64,000 nt of DNA, taken from assembly GCF_900564155.1 (NCBI RefSeq), contig NZ_LS999839.1, forward strand, positions 2,911,097 through 2,975,096. The letters are read 5' to 3'. The notes beneath the pieces are model-generated. The model ran no database searches and had not been told where the DNA came from. It worked only from the letters and a program-made list of their open reading frames with translations. The DNA comes from Pedobacter schmidteae (lineage in GTDB: Bacteria > Bacteroidota > Bacteroidia > Sphingobacteriales > Sphingobacteriaceae). Both the position numbers and the translations under genes were made by a program. Of this stretch, positions 36,897-45,535 are shown in pieces. The number at the start of each line of letters is the position of its first letter. Within the stretch, counting starts at the first letter, position 1.

Positions 36897-38830
36897 TACA
36901 GTGGTTTAAAAATATATTTAAAAAATCGCCCGACTGGATTAGCGAGGAAGATCGTCTTGAGGTGATCACCAAATCCAGCAAACAGGTTTCAAGAGGCGTG
37001 TTCTTTGCAACCGTTATTATTATTACCTCTTTTTTACCTGTATTTATGTTAACAGGACAAGAAGGGAAACTTTTCCATCCGTTGGCTTATACCAAAACAT
37101 TCATCATGATTGTGGATGCCTTACTGGTTATTACCCTGGCCCCTGTGCTGATTTCCTTCTTTATGAAAGGTAAGTTTAAGCCCGATAATGCCAATCCGGT
37201 AAACCGTTTCCTTGAAAAAGTATATGAACCCGTGATCAGGGTGGTTTTGAAATGGAGAAAGACAACTATTGCAGTCAACGTGATTGCTTTGCTGATCACC
37301 ATTCCCCTGCTTAAAAACCTGGGTACAGAGTTTATCCCCCCGCTGGACGAGCAAAGCATCTTATTTATGCCTGTAACTTTGCCCGATGTATCTAATGCCG
37401 AAGCCAAACGTATTTTGCAGGTGCAGGATAAGATCATCAAATCGGTGCCCGAGGTGGACAAGGTGTTGGGCAAGGCCGGAAGAGCCAGTACCGCCACTGA
37501 TAACTCGCCGATCAGTATGATCGAAACCATCATTACGCTGAAACCCAAAAGCGAGTGGCGCGAGGGGATTACCAAGAAGGATATCGTAACAGAACTGGAT
37601 GCAAAACTGCAGATTCCTGGTGTGGTAAATGGCTGGACACAACCCATCATCAACCGTATCAATATGCTGGCTACGGGTATACGTACCGACGTCGGTATTA
37701 AAGTGTTTGGACAAAATTTGGATACGATTGCTTCTGTTTCTGAAAAAGTAAAAGCTGCGCTGGAAGGTACGCCCGGGGTGAGCGACTTGTTTGTTGAGCC
37801 CATTACCGGAGGTAAATACCTTTCTATTGACATCAAAAGAGAGGAACTTGCCCGCTATGGCTTAAATGTAGATGATGTAAATCAGGTAGTAGAAAGTGCA
37901 TTGGGTGGGGCCAGTGTTGGTAATACCATCGAAGGGCGCCAACGTTTTTCTATCAGTGTACGTTTGGCACAGGAATACCGCAATAGTGTTGAGCGTATTC
38001 AGCGGATTCCTATCCAATCGCCCGGCTTTGGCGAAGTGCCTTTATCTGCAGTGGCCGATGTGAAATTTGAGGATGGCCCGCCTATGATCAGCTCTGATAA
38101 CGCTATTTTACGTGGTGCTGTAATGTTCAATGTGCGCGACAGGGACTTAGGTAGTACCGTTCAGGATGCCATGGAAAAATTGAACAAAGAAAAAGGAGTG
38201 CTTCCGGAAGGTTACTTTCTGGAATGGAGCGGGCAGTATGAAAATCTGATCAGAGGAAAACAAACCTTAATGTGGATTGCTCCCGTAGTGTTGGTGATTA
38301 TCTTTTTCTCCCTCTATTTTGCTTTTCACTCGGTACGAGAAGCTTTTTTAAGCCTGATTACTGTACCTTTTGCACTAATAGGTGGCGCTTATATGATTTA
38401 TTTCTGGGGTGTCAACTTATCGGTTGGTGTAGCCGTGGGCTTTATCGCACTATTTGGTATTGCCGTAGAAACGGGGATTGTGATGGTGATTTATTTGAAT
38501 GATGCCATGCAACAGCTGATTAAATTAAAAGGTAATTCGAGCGAAACCATTACCAAAGAGGATTTGAGAGAATATGTGATCCATGGTGCAGCAAAAAGAT
38601 TGAGACCAAAATTGATGACGGTTTGCGTGTCGCTCTTTGGTCTGGTGCCGGTACTTTGGGCAACCGGAGTAGGGGTAGATGTGATGCAGCCTATTGTATT
38701 GCCTATGATAGGTGGGGTGCTCACTTCATCCACACACATTTTATTGGTTACCCCATTGATCTTTTTAATGTCCAAAGAGTATGAATTGAGGAAATATGGA
38801 AAACTGGAGGTGCACGATGTACATCATTAA
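36893..38830 (+). CDS. CusA-type RND efflux permease, C-terminal half
   Basis: 645 residues begin in the cytoplasmic loop and carry TM5-TM12 and the second periplasmic domain (about 145-480). The GQEGKLFHPLAYTKT motif after TM5 is intact. M159, M209 and M258 (in LFMPVTL, ISMIET, INMLATG) match, in sequence context and 50/49 spacing, the three copper-binding methionines of E. coli CusA (M573, M623, M672). This supports Cu(I)/Ag(I) as substrate. The halves are in -1 frame to each other; the C frame has a stop 13 bases before the ATG. It is followed by a TolC-like gene overlapping its end. Confidence 0.9.
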   Translation: MIQWFKNIFKKSPDWISEEDRLEVITKSSKQVSRGVFFATVIIITSFLPVFMLTGQEGKLFHPLAYTKTFIMIVDALLVITLAPVLISFFMKGKFKPDNANPVNRFLEKVYEPVIRVVLKWRKTTIAVNVIALLITIPLLKNLGTEFIPPLDEQSILFMPVTLPDVSNAEAKRILQVQDKIIKSVPEVDKVLGKAGRASTATDNSPISMIETIITLKPKSEWREGITKKDIVTELDAKLQIPGVVNGWTQPIINRINMLATGIRTDVGIKVFGQNLDTIASVSEKVKAALEGTPGVSDLFVEPITGGKYLSIDIKREELARYGLNVDDVNQVVESALGGASVGNTIEGRQRFSISVRLAQEYRNSVERIQRIPIQSPGFGEVPLSAVADVKFEDGPPMISSDNAILRGAVMFNVRDRDLGSTVQDAMEKLNKEKGVLPEGYFLEWSGQYENLIRGKQTLMWIAPVVLVIIFFSLYFAFHSVREAFLSLITVPFALIGGAYMIYFWGVNLSVGVAVGFIALFGIAVETGIVMVIYLNDAMQQLIKLKGNSSETITKEDLREYVIHGAAKRLRPKLMTVCVSLFGLVPVLWATGVGVDVMQPIVLPMIGGVLTSSTHILLVTPLIFLMSKEYELRKYGKLEVHDVHH

Positions 38831-40070
38831 AAGAATAATAGGAATTTTATTGCTGCTGCCGCTTTATTCGGTGGCACAACAGCAACAGCCGGTACTTACG
38901 CTGGACACGGTCCTGGCACGAATTGATAAAAATAATCTACTGCTACAATCGTACGGTTTAAAAGCCGAAAGTTATAAACATACTGCCAGGGCGGCAACGG
39001 CCTGGATGGCGCCAATGGTAGGTGTGGGGACATTTATGACACCCTATCCCGGACAAATGCTGATGGATGATCGCGATAAAGGTTCTATCATGTTGCAATT
39101 TGAGCAGGATATCCCTAATCCGGTAAAGCTAAATGCCAACAAACGTTACATTGAATCGAAGGGTAAAGTTGAAAATGAAACCCGCGGGGTTACCTTAAAT
39201 GACTATAAAGCCCAGGCCAAACGTCTTTATTTTGGTTGGTTGGTAGCCGGGCAAAAGATCGCTGTATTGCAGCAGAATCAGAAGATCATGGAAACCATGA
39301 AAAAGATTGAAGAGATCAGGTATCCTTATAACCAGTCGAAATTAGGTAGCGTATATAAAACGGATGCAAAGTTGCAGGAAAACCTGAACATGATTCGCAT
39401 GCAGGAGGGAGATATTGCCAGGGCACGAGCCTGGTTAAACAGCCTGATGAATGCACAGGGCAATGCTGATTTTGCTATTGATGCCAGTTATCAGCCCAAA
39501 TTTGTACCTGCTGCGGCTATTGATACCGCTAGTTTGGCCCTGGCCAGAAACGACATTAAAAAGATGGACTACAGCATACAATCTATGCAGCTGAACATTG
39601 AAGCGATGAAAAAACAGAGCAGGCCGGATTTTAAACTGCGGTTCGACCACATGTCGCCGCTCACCAAAATGATGCCCAAAGCTTTCAGTGTGATGGGAAT
39701 GGTTAGCATACCTATTGCACCATGGTCGTCTAAAATGTACAAATCGGAGGTGAAAGGTATGGAGTATGAGGTGCTGGCGATGGGTAAAGAAAAGGCAGCC
39801 ATGTTGCAGGAAACGCAGGGCATGTTGTACGGTATGCAATTCGAAATCAAATCCATGGAGCAGCGGATTGCAGCGATGGAAGATAAAATTATCCCTACCC
39901 TGCAAAAAACGCTTGATGTGAACTTTTTAAGTTACCGGGAGAATAAAATGGAACTGCCCGAAGTAATTGCTGCCTGGGAAGCACTAACGATGATGCAAAC
40001 CAGCGTACTGGATGAGAAACTGAAACTTTATTTAATGATTGCAGATTATGAGAAAGAACTATATCGTTGA
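38817..40070 (+). CDS. TolC family outer-membrane efflux protein (CusC-like)
   Basis: The ATG at 38817 is chosen because GGAGG lies 6 bases upstream; the longer ORF starts inside the pump gene. 417 residues: signal (about 1-20, YSVAQQ), then two coiled-coil TolC repeats with a long helical hairpin. It overlaps the RND C-half by 14 bases, so translation is coupled. It is the outer-membrane channel of the Cus-type pump. Methionine content is high (GMVS, SMEQ, MMQ), seen also in copper pumps. Confidence 0.85.
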   Translation: MYIIKRIIGILLLLPLYSVAQQQQPVLTLDTVLARIDKNNLLLQSYGLKAESYKHTARAATAWMAPMVGVGTFMTPYPGQMLMDDRDKGSIMLQFEQDIPNPVKLNANKRYIESKGKVENETRGVTLNDYKAQAKRLYFGWLVAGQKIAVLQQNQKIMETMKKIEEIRYPYNQSKLGSVYKTDAKLQENLNMIRMQEGDIARARAWLNSLMNAQGNADFAIDASYQPKFVPAAAIDTASLALARNDIKKMDYSIQSMQLNIEAMKKQSRPDFKLRFDHMSPLTKMMPKAFSVMGMVSIPIAPWSSKMYKSEVKGMEYEVLAMGKEKAAMLQETQGMLYGMQFEIKSMEQRIAAMEDKIIPTLQKTLDVNFLSYRENKMELPEVIAAWEALTMMQTSVLDEKLKLYLMIADYEKELYR

Positions 40071-41292
40071 TCGTCCTAAGCGCGTTGTACAGCCCTTCGT
40101 GCTGATAGCGCTGATTGCTGTTATGGTTGTAAGTGCCTGCAAACAGAAAAAGACAGATCAGCATGATGCACATACTGATCCGGGACTGGTAAAAATAGAC
40201 AGTAATTTGTCGCACTTGCTAAAACCGTCTGATGAGCAGGTGGTGTCAACACTACCGGTCATTAAGGCTGGGTATGGCACTAAAATATTTACGGAAGAGG
40301 TGCAGGGTATCATAGGTTACGATACCCGCAATGAAAATAATATTGCCAGCAGAGTGAGTGGCAGGATAGAGCGCTTGTTAATCAGGTATAATTATCAACC
40401 TGTTAAAAAAGGACAGCTGATTATGGAGGTTTATTCTCCTGATCTGGCTGCAGCACAACAGGAACTGCTGTTTATAAAAAATGCGGAAACAGATCCGGTA
40501 CTGCTGGGAAGCGCAAAACAGCGCTTAATGTTATTGGGTATGAGTGCGCAGGCAATTAACCAGTTGCTCAAAACCGGGAAAGTAAATTACCGCATTCCTG
40601 TATACAGCAATGCGGATGGATATATCCTTGAAAAGGCTGCAGCCAACGCTGCGGTAGCTGCACCGGCACCTGCTGCTACGCCATCTTCAGGAGGCGATGG
40701 CATGAGTGGAATGGGCGGTGGAGCCTCAGGTAATGTTGCTGCTATGCCTGCAGCCGCTGCACCGGCAAATAGTCCGGTGATGTTGCGCGAGGGGCAATAT
40801 GTAAGTGCAGGACAGTCACTTTTTACAATTTATAATGCCGACCGTCTGGTGGCCGAGTTTTCGTTAAAGCCGGCATTGGCAGCATTGGTAAAAAAGGGCA
40901 ATAAATTTGTTTTCTATAAAACAGTAGATAAAAGCAGCATTCAAACTGCCTCTGTAGGAATGATTCAACCCGTTTTTAAAAATGGCGAGAACTTTACCAT
41001 TGCCAGAGTATACCTCAGTAAACCCAATTTCAAGGTAGGCGAGTTACTTACAGCCAGAATACCGGTATTGTTATCTCAATCCTGGTGGTTGCCTGAAGAG
41101 GCCCTGGTTGCTTTGGGAAATAAAAAGATTGTATTTAAAAAAGAAGGTAATGTTTTTATCCCTAAAGAAGTAAAGGCGGGTATTACCATTGCGGGAATGG
41201 TACAGGTGGCAACCGATATCAGTAATTGGGATATCAGTAAAAATGCGGCTTACCTGGTTGATAGTGAAAGTTTTATTAAAACGGCACAATAG
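40048..41292 (+). CDS. RND efflux periplasmic adaptor, first CusB-like
   Basis: The ATG at 40048 gives a lipoprotein signal (VMVVSAC); the longer ORF begins at TTG. 414 residues: lipid anchor, His-rich DQHDAHTD, barrel-sandwich hybrid and alpha-hairpin (about 60-190), and a membrane-proximal domain. The sandwich is interrupted at about 210-250 by an Ala/Gly/Met-rich insert with GDGMSGMGGG, not typical of the family. It overlaps the TolC-like gene by 23 bases. It should link the RND pump to the outer-membrane factor. Confidence 0.85.
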   Translation: MRKNYIVDRPKRVVQPFVLIALIAVMVVSACKQKKTDQHDAHTDPGLVKIDSNLSHLLKPSDEQVVSTLPVIKAGYGTKIFTEEVQGIIGYDTRNENNIASRVSGRIERLLIRYNYQPVKKGQLIMEVYSPDLAAAQQELLFIKNAETDPVLLGSAKQRLMLLGMSAQAINQLLKTGKVNYRIPVYSNADGYILEKAAANAAVAAPAPAATPSSGGDGMSGMGGGASGNVAAMPAAAAPANSPVMLREGQYVSAGQSLFTIYNADRLVAEFSLKPALAALVKKGNKFVFYKTVDKSSIQTASVGMIQPVFKNGENFTIARVYLSKPNFKVGELLTARIPVLLSQSWWLPEEALVALGNKKIVFKKEGNVFIPKEVKAGITIAGMVQVATDISNWDISKNAAYLVDSESFIKTAQ

Positions 41293-41294
41293 TA

Positions 41295-42518
41295 ATGGAA
41301 CGGAAAATATTTATTAAAAACATGGCCCTGATGGCGCTGCTTCCATCAGTATTTATAGCGGCCTGCAGTAGTGAGAAAAAGCCGGAGGCGGGGGCATCAA
41401 AGGCAAAAGTGCAGACTTTTACTTGCCCCATGCACCCGCAGATCGTTAAAAATGAAATGAGTACTTGTCCTATTTGTGGAATGGACCTGGTGCCGTTTGA
41501 AAAAAATAGCAACGACAAGGCCTTAACATTGGATGAAAAGAGGCAGGCATTGGCCAACATCACCACTATGGTGATAGGCGAAAATAGTGTTTCGGGAACC
41601 AAACAGCTTAATGGACGCCTGGTAGTGAGTCCCGAGCAGAGCAGTTATATCTCAAGCAGGATTGCGGGGCGTGTTGAGCAACTGTATGTAAGGGAGACTG
41701 GTGTAAAGGTTACAAAAGGACAGCCATTATACAAATTGTATTCAGAACAGCTGGCTACACTTCAGCAGGAATACCTGATGGCCATAGCCCAGGAAAAACA
41801 GTTTCAGGGCGATAAAATAGAAAAGCAGATTGTAGCCTCGGCCAAACAAAAATTACGTTTGTACGGTCAGTCGGAACAGCAGGTTCAGCAATTGTCGGCC
41901 AGTCAGAAAAAAGATCCTTATGTGGTGTTTTTTGCGCCAGAGAGTGGGGTAGTGGCCGAGTTATCGGTAACCCAGGGACAGTACGTAGCCGAGGGTGGCC
42001 CTATCCTTCGCTTAGAAGGTTATGGTCGTTTGTGGGTTGAAGCAGATGTTTATCCAAATGAAGCTAAAAATGTTAAACAGGGGCAGAAAGTAAAAGTAGC
42101 TGTTACTGGTTGGGAAGATCAACCTCAGGAGATGACGATTGACTTTATTACCCCTGCATTGCAATCGGGAACGCAGGTGATGCAAATCAGAGGAAGTATT
42201 CCAAATCCCGGAAATCAATGGCAACCTGGTTTGCAGGCCAATGTGTTTTTACCTGCCGGCAGTAAAAGTAATGTGCTTACTTTACCCGTAGATGCAGTAA
42301 TCAGAGATGGAAAAGGAATGCATGTCTGGACAAAAAAAGGTAAAGATAGTTTTGAACCGAGATTGGTAAAAACCGGACAGGAGAACGATAATCAGGTCGA
42401 AATTTCGGAAGGCTTGAAAAATGGTGATCAGGTAGTGGTTACAGGAGCTTACCTTTTGTACAGTGAGTATATCCTTAAAAAAGGAAAAAATCCGGTTGAA
42501 GGATTAAAAATGCAATAA
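41295..42518 (+). CDS. RND efflux periplasmic adaptor with heavy-metal-binding domain, second CusB-like
   Basis: 407 residues: lipoprotein signal (FIAAC), an N-terminal heavy-metal-binding domain with TFTCPMHP and TCPICGMDLVPF, then the full HlyD/CusB fold (barrel-sandwich, alpha-hairpin with LAKQKL-like helices, beta-barrel, membrane-proximal domain). The metal-binding CPMHP...CPICGM module is typical of CusB in Bacteroidota. It starts 2 bases after the first adaptor and is co-transcribed. Having two adaptors suggests that both are needed in one pump or that they serve alternate assemblies. Confidence 0.88.
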   Translation: MERKIFIKNMALMALLPSVFIAACSSEKKPEAGASKAKVQTFTCPMHPQIVKNEMSTCPICGMDLVPFEKNSNDKALTLDEKRQALANITTMVIGENSVSGTKQLNGRLVVSPEQSSYISSRIAGRVEQLYVRETGVKVTKGQPLYKLYSEQLATLQQEYLMAIAQEKQFQGDKIEKQIVASAKQKLRLYGQSEQQVQQLSASQKKDPYVVFFAPESGVVAELSVTQGQYVAEGGPILRLEGYGRLWVEADVYPNEAKNVKQGQKVKVAVTGWEDQPQEMTIDFITPALQSGTQVMQIRGSIPNPGNQWQPGLQANVFLPAGSKSNVLTLPVDAVIRDGKGMHVWTKKGKDSFEPRLVKTGQENDNQVEISEGLKNGDQVVVTGAYLLYSEYILKKGKNPVEGLKMQ

Positions 42519-42522
42519 TAAG

Positions 42523-42601
42523 GAGACTGCTTCGTCGTTTTATCGCTTGTCCTGACAATAGGTGCGTTTTGTTAAGACAAAGCGTACGACGGAGCCATCT
42601 C
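42523..42601. repeat. REP-like imperfect palindrome
   Basis: Arms 42523-42538 and 42586-42601 pair at 13 of 16 positions; the inner 42544-42582 segment is also an imperfect inverted repeat (CGCTTGTCCTGAC with GTTAAGACAAAGCG). It has no coding potential. It lies in the 141-base gap before the DUF3347 gene and could end or stabilise the pump transcript. Confidence 0.6.
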
Positions 42602-42659
42602 GCTTTATATGAATTGTTTAAAACGATAATAAACTAATCAAATAATCAAAATCAGAAAA

Positions 42660-43223
42660 ATGAAAACAGTAATCAATTTGGCCCTTACTTTTGCTGCAGT
42701 AACTTTATTTGCAGCTTGCGGAAACACACAGAAACCCGCTGAAGCAGACCCTCATGCAGGGCATAATCATGCACCTGGTGAAGGTCATGGCGCTGTCGTA
42801 GAAAAACCTGCTACCGGAGTGGCTATAAAAGATGATAAGTTGAACGCAGTATATCAACACTATATTCATTTGAGCACTGCACTTGTAAATGGTGATATGA
42901 CTGAAGCTAAAGTAGCAGCCAGTGCGATCGAATTAGGTGCAAAGGAGTTGACGGCCGGAACGGCATTGGCAGGCCTGGCATCAAAAATCGGTGCAGCCGC
43001 CGACATCGAAGCACAACGGACCTTATTCTCTGACTTAAGCAATGATTTTATCGCACGTGTTAAAGCTTCCGGTTTAACTTCCGGTGAAGTCTACGTAGAA
43101 TATTGTCCGATGGCCTTGAACGATAAAGGTGCATCCTGGTTAAGTAATCAGAAAGACATTAAAAATCCTTATTTTGGAGAAAGTATGTTGACTTGCGGAG
43201 AGGTAAAAGAGACCATCAAATAA
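42660..43223 (+). CDS. DUF3347 lipoprotein
   Basis: 187 residues with a lipoprotein signal (TLFAAC), then a His-rich segment (DPHAGHNHAPGEGHG) suited to metal binding, and a DUF3347 domain ending with VEYCPMALNDKGASWLSNQ and YFGESMLTCGEV. DUF3347 is common in Bacteroidota copper clusters, also as a domain of CusB-like proteins. It probably binds copper in the periplasm (inference). Confidence 0.85.
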   Translation: MKTVINLALTFAAVTLFAACGNTQKPAEADPHAGHNHAPGEGHGAVVEKPATGVAIKDDKLNAVYQHYIHLSTALVNGDMTEAKVAASAIELGAKELTAGTALAGLASKIGAAADIEAQRTLFSDLSNDFIARVKASGLTSGEVYVEYCPMALNDKGASWLSNQKDIKNPYFGESMLTCGEVKETIK

Positions 43224-43277
43224 TTTTTTTGATTGTATGCTTCATTTAGTATCTTTAGAAAAACACTAAAAATATCT

Positions 43278-43709
43278 ATGAAACAGTTAACTTTTATATT
43301 GCTGCTGACAGCAATTTCATTTGCGGGCCTTGCCCAGAATAAGGATGCTATTCTTGGTAAATGGATCAATTCATCAGGCGAAGCACATGTTGACATCACT
43401 AAAAAAGGAGATAAATATTACGGCAAAATTGTATGGTTAAAAGAGCCTAAGGATGAGAAAGGAGCTGTGAAAACGGATGTAAAGAATCCGGATGAAACCT
43501 TACAGGCAAGGCCGATTTTAGGGTTGGAGATCTTGAAGAATTTTATTTTTGAAGATGGGAAATGGACAGATGGCAAAATATATGATCCTAAATCGGGCAA
43601 AACCTATAGCTGCAACATGACGCTGAAGGGCAATGATGTTTTAAATATGAGAGGCTATATCGGCATTTCGTTGATTGGAAGATCGGAAACCTGGAAAAGA
43701 GTTAAGTAA
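43278..43709 (+). CDS. DUF2147 secreted protein
   Basis: The ATG at 43278 gives a signal peptide (FAGLAQN); the longer ORF has no signal. 143 residues with GKWINSSGEAHVDI, KYYGKIVWLKEP and the C-terminal LKGNDVLNMRGYIGISLIGRSETW, the DUF2147 pattern of a lipocalin-like periplasmic protein. It overlaps the next gene by one base (TAATG), so the two are coupled. Confidence 0.88.
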   Translation: MKQLTFILLLTAISFAGLAQNKDAILGKWINSSGEAHVDITKKGDKYYGKIVWLKEPKDEKGAVKTDVKNPDETLQARPILGLEILKNFIFEDGKWTDGKIYDPKSGKTYSCNMTLKGNDVLNMRGYIGISLIGRSETWKRVK

Positions 43710-44725
43710 TGAAAAATTTTGCTGTGTTGCTGTTGTTACTGCCTTTTTTTGTCTTTGCGCAAACTGACAAACTTGTCCCACTAACGACAGGTACAAACAC
43801 CAGTATCAGAGGAATGTGTGTAGTGTCCGATCAGGTGGCCTGGGTAAGTGGCAGCAACGGTTATGTGGGCAAAACAACGGATGGCGGCAAAACCTGGCAA
43901 TGGTTGCAACCTGCAGGCTTCAATAAACTGGATTTCAGGGATATTGAAGCTTTTGATGCAGATAAGGCGATAGTGGTAAATGCAGGCGCCCCGGCCTACG
44001 TTTTATTGACCGTTGATGGTGGTAAAACATGGACCGAACGATATAAAAATACCGATTCCGCTATATTTTTAGATGGTATGGATTTTTGGGATGCAAAAAA
44101 TGGGATCATCTTTGGTGATCCCATTTTCCATAAAATGCAATTGTTGCAAACAAAAGACGGTGGCCAGAATTGGAATGACATTTCTGCAAATGTGAAATTT
44201 GAAATCACACCTGGAGAAGCTGGCTTTGCCGCTAGCGGCACCACTATTAAAGCAATGCCTGGCGGTTCAACATGGATTGCTACCGGAGGGGCCAAAGCGC
44301 ATATTTATTTCTCAAACAATTACGCCCGTACATGGAAGCGGTTTGCCTGCCCTATTGTACAGGGAGAATCCAGTACCGGAACCTTTTCAATGGCTTTTAA
44401 TACCCAAAAGGAAGGTGTAGTGGTAGGTGGAAATTACCTGAAAGACAAAGAAAACTTAAACAATGTACTACTGACAAAAGATGGTGGAAGAAGCTGGCAC
44501 AAACCTATACAGCCTGTTGGTGGGTATCGTTCTGGCGTAGCCTATATCAGTAGTAGTTTTTTGATAGCCACAGGGAGTTCGGGAACTGATGTTTCAAGGG
44601 ATGGAGGACTGAACTGGGGTACTATCTCTGATTTGAATTTTAATGTGGTTCAAAAAGCAAAAAAAGGCAAGCTGGTGTTGCTTGCCGGAAATAAGGGAAA
44701 TATCTACCAATTGATTACTCGATAG
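43709..44725 (+). CDS. BNR/YCF48-like beta-propeller secreted protein
   Basis: 338 residues with a signal peptide (FVFAQ) and at least five sialidase-type/BNR repeats such as TTDGGKTWQW, TVDGGKTWTE, TKDGGQNWND, TKDGGRSWHK and SRDGGLNWGT. This is a propeller of the YCF48/oxidoreductase-associated type found in Bacteroidota; it lacks sialidase catalytic residues, so binding is more likely than hydrolysis. It is coupled to the DUF2147 gene and ends overlapping the convergent VOC gene by 11 bases. Confidence 0.82.
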   Translation: MKNFAVLLLLLPFFVFAQTDKLVPLTTGTNTSIRGMCVVSDQVAWVSGSNGYVGKTTDGGKTWQWLQPAGFNKLDFRDIEAFDADKAIVVNAGAPAYVLLTVDGGKTWTERYKNTDSAIFLDGMDFWDAKNGIIFGDPIFHKMQLLQTKDGGQNWNDISANVKFEITPGEAGFAASGTTIKAMPGGSTWIATGGAKAHIYFSNNYARTWKRFACPIVQGESSTGTFSMAFNTQKEGVVVGGNYLKDKENLNNVLLTKDGGRSWHKPIQPVGGYRSGVAYISSSFLIATGSSGTDVSRDGGLNWGTISDLNFNVVQKAKKGKLVLLAGNKGNIYQLITR

Positions 44726-45107
44726 AAAACAGACCGAATGGATTTCCCTCCGTATCTGCACAGATAGAACAAAATCCATACTCGCCAATAGAGAATTTAG
44801 AACGGTTTACATGTCCGCCTGCTTTGGCTATTCGGCTTTCTTCCACACTGCAATCCTTGCAAGGAAAATAAACCATGGTGGTTACACAGGCGCCATCGCC
44901 CTCTTTGGTTCCTGCCATTTCAATAAGCGCTCCTGATACCCCCTGGTTTTCCATAGGTGAAAAGAAGCACATTTTCATGCCTTCAGGCGAATCGCCGGGA
45001 CCGGGAGCATCTCTGAATTCTGTTCCCAAAACTGTACTGTAAAATTTTTTTGCCCGCTCCATATCCTTGACATAGATTTCAAACCAGCAGATGATATTTT
45101 CATTCAT
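44715..45107 (-). CDS. VOC family protein
   Basis: 130 residues: a VOC fold with ENIICWFEIYVKDMERAKKFYSTVLG, EGMKMCFF, and a second half ending GEYGFCSICADTEGNPFGLFS. It is like the glyoxalase-type enzymes annotated in Bacteroidota without known substrate. It is convergent with the BNR-protein gene, overlapping by 11 bases. Confidence 0.85.
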   Translation of the reverse strand: MNENIICWFEIYVKDMERAKKFYSTVLGTEFRDAPGPGDSPEGMKMCFFSPMENQGVSGALIEMAGTKEGDGACVTTMVYFPCKDCSVEESRIAKAGGHVNRSKFSIGEYGFCSICADTEGNPFGLFSIE

Positions 45108-45133
45108 AATTACAAATTTTAAGTTATGTATAT

Positions 45134-45141
45134 CAAATATA
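45134..45141 (-). promoter_or_regulatory. Candidate -7 box for the VOC gene at 44715
   Basis: On the minus strand TATATTTG fits TAnnTTTG, about 27 bases before the ATG at 45107. The -33 TTG is not clear. Confidence 0.45.
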
Positions 45142-45267
45142 ACATGAAGGGGATTGAAAGCACATGGGCGATTACGCCATTTAACAGGTGTGTCTGCGGC
45201 AAACTATTGTTTTAACATGCAGTGGAAATTGATTTTTTTGAGAAGGTATACAATAAATCAAATATTT

Positions 45268-45341
45268 GATCGTCTATATATCTGAGAGCGTTAATTTAGA
45301 TAGCGGGGATACGGTGGATTGCTGTATCTCCGTTTTTTTTT
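45268..45341 (+). ncRNA. Repeated short RNA-like element, copy 1 (unassigned)
   Basis: It begins GATCGT, contains a 19-base core (45283-45301) identical to the core of 62363-62437, and ends in a 9-bp hairpin (45304-45312 with 45324-45332) followed by nine T. The hairpin's right arm and T-run can also pair with 45345-45355 downstream, which would compete with the terminator. Spacing and core conservation with changed stem sequences argue for a structured RNA or leader rather than chance. I cannot assign a family; no coding frame is present. Confidence 0.5.
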
Positions 45342-45377
45342 GAAAACGGAGATGTTTTACCTGATCTGTTAATAAGT

Positions 45378-45405
45378 AAAAAGCCAGGTCATCCAACCTG
45401 GCTTT
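45378..45405 (-). terminator. Intrinsic terminator of the tRNA-Cys transcript
   Basis: A 10-bp stem (45380-45389 with 45396-45405) with a T-run on the minus strand lies about 57 bases beyond the tRNA 3' end, in the direction of its transcription. Confidence 0.75.
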
Positions 45406-45461
45406 CAAACAAAACTTAGATCTAACCAAACATCTAATTTCAGTAAATATAGAAATTGTAC

Positions 45462-45535
45462 TGGACGTCAAGGGCGGATTCGAACCGCCGTGAAAGGTTT
45501 TGCAGACCCTTACCTAACCACTCGGCCACATGACT
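45462..45535 (-). tRNA. tRNA-Cys (GCA)
   Basis: On the minus strand the cloverleaf has D arm GCCG...AGGT, anticodon stem AGGGT/ACCTT around loop CTGCAAA (anticodon GCA), T arm GGCGG-TTCGAAT-CCGCC, U73 as in all tRNA-Cys, and encoded CCA (45462-45464). The acceptor pairs 5' AGTCATG with 3' CTTGACG, leaving A1-G72 and T6-T67 mismatched, unusually weak for a tRNA. Confidence 0.88.

Noticed and set aside
36870..36900. Programmed -1 frameshift joining the two CusA halves
   Set aside because: No heptameric slippery site lies between the C-frame stop (36878-36880) and the N-frame stop (36894-36896); the overlap ATGA better fits re-initiation.
37087..37836. 249-residue minus-strand ORF over the RND C half
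   Set aside because: Antisense shadow; the plus strand encodes conserved CusA motifs throughout.
45274..45471. 65-residue minus ORF across the repeated element and terminator
   Set aside because: It spans a terminator and the 19-base core; codon content looks random and the start has no context.
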